Positions 60,563-64,000 of a DNA stretch of 64,000 bases are shown here, one piece after another; within the stretch, counting starts at the first letter, position 1, and each line of letters begins with the position of its first letter. The position numbers and the translations under genes were made by a program. The notes below the pieces were generated by a model, which saw nothing but the letters and a program-made list of their open reading frames with translations, ran no database searches and was not told where the DNA came from. The stretch is from JBDFMH01 sp047238125 (GTDB lineage Bacteria; Pseudomonadota; Alphaproteobacteria; Sphingomonadales; Sphingomonadaceae): the NCBI RefSeq assembly GCF_047238125.1, contig NZ_JBDFMH010000001.1, forward strand, positions 1,550,001 through 1,614,000, in the 5' to 3' direction.

Positions 60563-61162
60563 CTAAGCGTTGATCCGCACGACCGAGCAAGTCAGCGCGT
60601 AGCTGTTGCCGATCGCGAGTAGCGGGGCGTTCAGGCTGATCGTGATCTGGCCGGCGGTATTGCAGACGGCATCAATCAGGGCGTAGCCGGCGGGCCGACC
60701 GACAACCGAGGCAGCGCCATTCAGCCGGTAGCTATCGCAGAACGCAAGATAGCGACCGCCCTTGACCGTGCCCGCCAGCGCGACAGTCACCTCTCGAATG
60801 CCGAGCGCGATGGCAACCGTGGCAGTCTGGGCCAGCGTGACCGTGCCGACCAAGGTTGCGCCTGCTGGGCCCACTGCCCCCTGCGACCCAGTTGCCCCAG
60901 CCGCACCAGTTGGCCCCGTGTCACCCTTGTCGCCCTTCGCCCCCTTCAGCGTCGGGTCAGCAGACGGATCGGTCACAACCTCGACCTCGACCGGCCAGCC
61001 TTCGGGCAGCACACCGCGCGAAAATAGGATCGCCATCATCGGCGCGCTCTCGTCAGGCGGCTGCCGGGACAAGCCCAGCTCGAACCGACCCGCATTACTG
61101 GACGGGCGCAGCGTAAGGTAGAGCCGCGCATAGCGAGGCGGTGGTGGAGGCGGTGCAGGCAT
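60563..61162 (-). CDS. Collagen-like phage tail protein
   Basis: This 199-residue protein starts with a Pro-rich stretch (MPAPPPPPPRYARLYL), then an adapter domain, and about nine Gly-X-Y triplets (about 74-101, GAKGDKGDTGPTGAAG). A C-terminal beta-rich domain follows. Phage collagen repeats build trimeric stalks. The start at 61162 gives a 2-bp gap after the tail-tip stop; longer starts overlap more without support. Confidence 0.82.
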   Translation of the reverse strand: MPAPPPPPPRYARLYLTLRPSSNAGRFELGLSRQPPDESAPMMAILFSRGVLPEGWPVEVEVVTDPSADPTLKGAKGDKGDTGPTGAAGATGSQGAVGPAGATLVGTVTLAQTATVAIALGIREVTVALAGTVKGGRYLAFCDSYRLNGAASVVGRPAGYALIDAVCNTAGQITISLNAPLLAIGNSYALTCSVVRINA

Positions 61163-61164
61163 TG

Positions 61165-63036
61165 TCAGGGTTCCTGCTCGTAAGAGCCGGTGCCGCCCCA
61201 ACCACCGCCCGGCGACGGCGACGCAGGATAGACACCGCCATCGGACGTGGCCTGCCGCCCAAGGAACACATATTTCGATTGCGCCATTAGCGTTGCCGCC
61301 GGCGAGATCTCGGTTTCGTAAGCGTCAGTTTCGAGGTTGTAGAACACACCGTAAGGCGTGCCCGCAGCCAGGCCAGGAATGGTGCCCGCCGGAAAGCTCA
61401 CCGTCTGGCCGTCGTCGATCACGCCTGAGAATGCGACGATCGTGATCGTGTCGTCGTCGGCGGACACTGGATAGGGCACGGTCTGGCTTAGGATGCGGTA
61501 GGCACCGCGGGCACTGACCTGTTCGATGGCCTGCACGAGCGGGGAATTGAGCGGATCATAGACGGTCGGGTCGGCCGGTTCGACGGCCGGCGCTTCTTCA
61601 GCGTCCCACGCATAGATATCAGGATGCTCTTCGCGCAGCACCATCGGCACACGGCCATCAACCCGAATGTCACGCGCCTCCACGCGGAACAGCTTGTTGA
61701 CGAAGCCGAGCGCCGGGAAGGTCAGCGTCACTACGCTGCCCCGCGGACAAGCCCAGCCCCGCGCGTTGAACTCAGCCGAAAACCGACCCTGATATTGGTT
61801 GCGCTGCAACTCCTGCTTCGAAAGCCTCTGGGCCTGCGATGGCGACTGCACAGTCGTATAGTCCAGCGTCGTCGGGCGATCCTTCCCGTCCAAGCTCGCA
61901 ATGGCAATCTCGGGGTAATCGACGAGCTGGTAGAGGCTCTTGTCGGACGGATCGACGAACCGCCCGCGCACGACGTTGAAGCTTTCGTCGATTGGCCCGA
62001 TCGGCTCCCAGTTGAACGGCCCCAGCACATCATCCGGCCCGAACGCCATCACCGGTGTCGCCAGATCGTTGTGCAGGACCGCTAGGGTCAGCTTACCATT
62101 CAGGTCGCGCAGCCGCCCATTCATGGCGGCTTCCAGCGTTGAGATGACGACTGTCGGCTCGTCATCCTCACTGAACACGCCATCGCTGCGGTAGCGCGGC
62201 TCCGTTCCGCCGATCGCCAGAGAGACGGGCTCGTCGCATAGGTTGGCCGCGGTAATAAAGCTGTCCAAGTCGATCCGATCGACCGGCGTCCCGCTACCGA
62301 CTGCCAGCTTGCCGTTGATCCGCCAGCCGAGAAGCCACCAAAGCATCTGGAGGGCAGGGTTGCGGGCGGCGTCATCGTCCCACGTCCAGGTCGTCTGATC
62401 CTCTGCGTCCTGCCCTGCTTCCCGCGGGTCAAACACCAGCGCAGACTTGCCGATGATCGTCATCCGCGTGGGGATAGAACTGGCGAACGGGCTTTCGGCC
62501 TTCTTGCTGTTGCCCGTCCGCTTGAAGATGAAATGGACATAGGCGCAGCCGGTATAGCGGCGCGTGCTGCCCATCCGCGCCGAAATGTTGATCGCGTTAG
62601 CGGCCGAGCCCTCTTCGCGCGTGGCAACAGTTAGATACCCGACGTAATCGCCCTGCACCCCGCCGCTGGAGGTCCAAGCCTTCTTGTCCTCGAACCAGAT
62701 TTCGTCATGGCTTTGGGTCTTGTGCGAAGCCGTCACGATGAAGAGGTGACAAAACTCCTGATCCGTGCCGAGATATTCCATGTCGCGAATGTCGGTGTTG
62801 AGCGCGGTGCGTCCGAAAGCGATCTTGCGAGGTGTGGCAGGGACGATGCTTGCATTGAGCCGGTCAGTCGTTGCGCGGCTCGCCTTTGCCGCCTTCGGAC
62901 CAATGCCGACGCCCTTGACGATATCGCCTATGCCCGACGCGATCAGTGCCGACGAAATGAAGGGGCCAACCACTGGGATTTGGCTCGCGAGGATAGCCAA
63001 CCCGATTTTGGCGACGCCCCGAACGATCTTGCCCAT
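61165..63036 (-). CDS. Phage tail tip/host-specificity protein (gpJ-like)
   Basis: This 623-residue protein has a hydrophobic glycine-rich N-terminus (IPVVGPFISSALIASGIGDI), then baseplate-hub-like beta domains (RTALNTDIRDMEYLGTDQEF onwards) and a tail-tip-type body with RGRFVDPSDKSLYQLVDYPE and QRLSKQELQRNQYQGRFSAE, as seen in gpJ-like proteins of siphophages. The C-terminus is Gly/Ser/Pro-rich (GGGWGGTGSYEQEP). It forms the tail-tip attachment hub upstream of the fibre genes. It starts immediately after the DUF6950 stop. Confidence 0.85.
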   Translation of the reverse strand: MGKIVRGVAKIGLAILASQIPVVGPFISSALIASGIGDIVKGVGIGPKAAKASRATTDRLNASIVPATPRKIAFGRTALNTDIRDMEYLGTDQEFCHLFIVTASHKTQSHDEIWFEDKKAWTSSGGVQGDYVGYLTVATREEGSAANAINISARMGSTRRYTGCAYVHFIFKRTGNSKKAESPFASSIPTRMTIIGKSALVFDPREAGQDAEDQTTWTWDDDAARNPALQMLWWLLGWRINGKLAVGSGTPVDRIDLDSFITAANLCDEPVSLAIGGTEPRYRSDGVFSEDDEPTVVISTLEAAMNGRLRDLNGKLTLAVLHNDLATPVMAFGPDDVLGPFNWEPIGPIDESFNVVRGRFVDPSDKSLYQLVDYPEIAIASLDGKDRPTTLDYTTVQSPSQAQRLSKQELQRNQYQGRFSAEFNARGWACPRGSVVTLTFPALGFVNKLFRVEARDIRVDGRVPMVLREEHPDIYAWDAEEAPAVEPADPTVYDPLNSPLVQAIEQVSARGAYRILSQTVPYPVSADDDTITIVAFSGVIDDGQTVSFPAGTIPGLAAGTPYGVFYNLETDAYETEISPAATLMAQSKYVFLGRQATSDGGVYPASPSPGGGWGGTGSYEQEP

Positions 63037-63444
63037 TTAGACCGCCCAAGCCTTTATCCAGCGCGAGCGTGGTTCGCGGACCAGTGTGGGCCCGTCTTCC
63101 TCGCCTACGAACAATGCTTCACCGCCGATGCACACACCGATCGCAGCCGTGCCGTCGCTGGCCTCGCCCATCACAAGATCGCCCCGCTTGGCCTTGAACG
63201 GCGAGATGGCCGGAAAGCGATCGTCCACCATCGCCTCCAGCCCGCCATGCTCGGCGAGGATGCGGACCCTGCCTGTCCCTGTCTGCGCACGTCGCCGCAG
63301 ACCCTTCATCGGATCACGCCCCGTCACTGCCCGCGCCGCGCCAGCCGCGAAGAAAGCGCAATGCTCCAGTTCACCGTCGCGGGCATAGGTCATCGCCCCG
63401 GCGAGATACTCTGCCAGGCGCGCTTCCCAGTCCGGCCGCCGCAT
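63037..63444 (-). CDS. DUF6950-like phage tail assembly protein
   Basis: This 135-residue protein has the HCAFFAAGAARAVTGRDPMK core with a conserved Cys and His, then KAKRGDLVMGEASDGTAAIG and a C-terminal KAWAV. The pattern matches the DUF6950 family found next to tail-tip genes and loosely resembles NlpC/P60 peptidases, whose catalytic Cys lies at the same place. It may trim the wall during injection, but the function is not proven. Its start overlaps the upstream stop by one base. Confidence 0.82.
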   Translation of the reverse strand: MRRPDWEARLAEYLAGAMTYARDGELEHCAFFAAGAARAVTGRDPMKGLRRRAQTGTGRVRILAEHGGLEAMVDDRFPAISPFKAKRGDLVMGEASDGTAAIGVCIGGEALFVGEEDGPTLVREPRSRWIKAWAV

Positions 63445-63998
63445 TAGACCGCGTTGACCTTCGTCTGATTGATGACGAAGTTCAGCAGACCGCTGGAACC
63501 CCCACTAGTGAGCCCGGCCGTGCCGCCCGCCTGCGACGTGCCGTTTGCAATCGCAATGGCCGCGCGCGCAGATTGGTCACCTGCATCGAATTGAGCCGCA
63601 TCAAGATAGGTGCGACGGCTTGGGGCCGAGAGTGCCGCCAGATAGCTTTCGATCGACAGGCTTACGGTCTGTGTCGCATCGTCACCGTCGATGATGAAGC
63701 TCGTCATCCGGCCGGTATAGTAGGGCCAGACTGCGCCCTGCTGGACGCCCCCCATGTTTCGCACCGCTTGCCACAAGCGAGCCGTGCGCAGACGCCAAGA
63801 AGCAGGATCTCCCAACAGGTTCAGCAGATCGCTGTCCGGCCCGATGATCCCCGATAGGGTCGCGGTCAGCGTTTCCTGCCCCCCTTCCTGTTCGCGAAGC
63901 TCGCCGACCTCCACCAGCCGCGGATCGATCGCCTCGAACGTGTAACCGTCCAAATCATCGTCGCCGGTGCCGCTGAAGGTCACGTCGCTGCCCCAGGT
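63444..63998 (-). CDS. Phage tail-region protein, 5' end outside window
   Basis: The frame is open to the right edge, and there is a GTG at 63983, but the sequence upstream of it is also free of stops, so the true start may lie outside. The visible part is beta-rich (DLDGYTFEAIDPRLVEVGEL, then ATLSGIIGPDSDLLNLLGDP) with a Ser/Thr/Gly-rich C-terminus. It lies at the place of a conserved tail protein before the DUF6950 gene in related phages. I do not recognise a named domain with certainty. Confidence 0.7.
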   Translation of the reverse strand, partial: TWGSDVTFSGTGDDDLDGYTFEAIDPRLVEVGELREQEGGQETLTATLSGIIGPDSDLLNLLGDPASWRLRTARLWQAVRNMGGVQQGAVWPYYTGRMTSFIIDGDDATQTVSLSIESYLAALSAPSRRTYLDAAQFDAGDQSARAAIAIANGTSQAGGTAGLTSGGSSGLLNFVINQTKVNAV

Positions 63999-64000
63999 CG

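Noticed and set aside
1..64000. CRISPR array, tRNA, rRNA or integrase gene
   Set aside because: No spaced repeats, cloverleaf-like segments, rRNA stretches or tyrosine/serine recombinase motifs were found on either strand. The integrase may lie to the right of the window.

Overview
The window is high-GC alphaproteobacterial DNA, most likely from Sphingomonas or a close relative. Three things point there: two PEP-CTERM proteins with the sphingomonad-type tail (PEPxxWAxMIxGFG followed by a basic stretch), the sulfite-reduction order cobA-DUF2849-cysI-DUF934-cysH, and UPF0262. About 51.4 kb is chromosome. The rest (about 51.5-64 kb) is the left part of a prophage that runs off the right edge. 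I see no rRNA, tRNA or CRISPR array.

Region 1 (1-10.1 kb). The 3' end of a Rieske oxygenase gene is coupled to a class II aldolase gene. A seven-gene minus-strand operon (10094 to 1642) converges on them. In transcription order it encodes an unknown exported protein, an M23 peptidase, a RoxA-like di-heme cytochrome c (broken by a one-base frameshift), a metzincin metalloprotease, a subtilase, a trypsin-like protease and a cytochrome P450. Six products carry export signals and four are peptidases of different types.

Region 2 (10.2-15.6 kb). A Phd-like/PAS fusion protein, an isolated TadE/TadG pair, and an OmpR-type two-component system.

Region 3 (15.6-21.1 kb). A compact set of exported proteins: a small unknown protein, a caspase-like C14 peptidase, a CHAT peptidase (C-terminus frameshifted at a C6 run) and a TPR protein. 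The two-component genes are divergent from it. With region 1 it makes this one of the two most unusual parts of the chromosome section.

Region 4 (21.1-51.4 kb). Mainly core metabolism: folE, a TPR-like exported protein, yaaA, a hydrolase, selO, astD, the cobA-cysI-cysH operon, dnaB, a MarR/EmrA-like pair, UPF0262-cdd, a DUF5694 protein, dcd, a nucleosidase, two PEP-CTERM proteins, rnr, glpD-glpK, wecB with a CDF metal exporter, a YnfA-like protein and an acyl-CoA ligase.

Region 5 (51.5-64 kb). Prophage. The plus strand carries a train of small early genes joined mostly by ATGA overlaps. Among them is a 77-residue protein with a GGQ motif laid out as in class-I release factors. An HNH endonuclease gene on the minus strand follows. 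Then come a minus-strand lysis cassette (GH108 endolysin, holin candidates, nested Rz/Rz1-type spanins) and tail genes (tail spike, collagen-like protein, tail tip protein, DUF6950).

Both frameshifts are changes of one base in a short homopolymer, so assembly error must be excluded before calling either gene dead.
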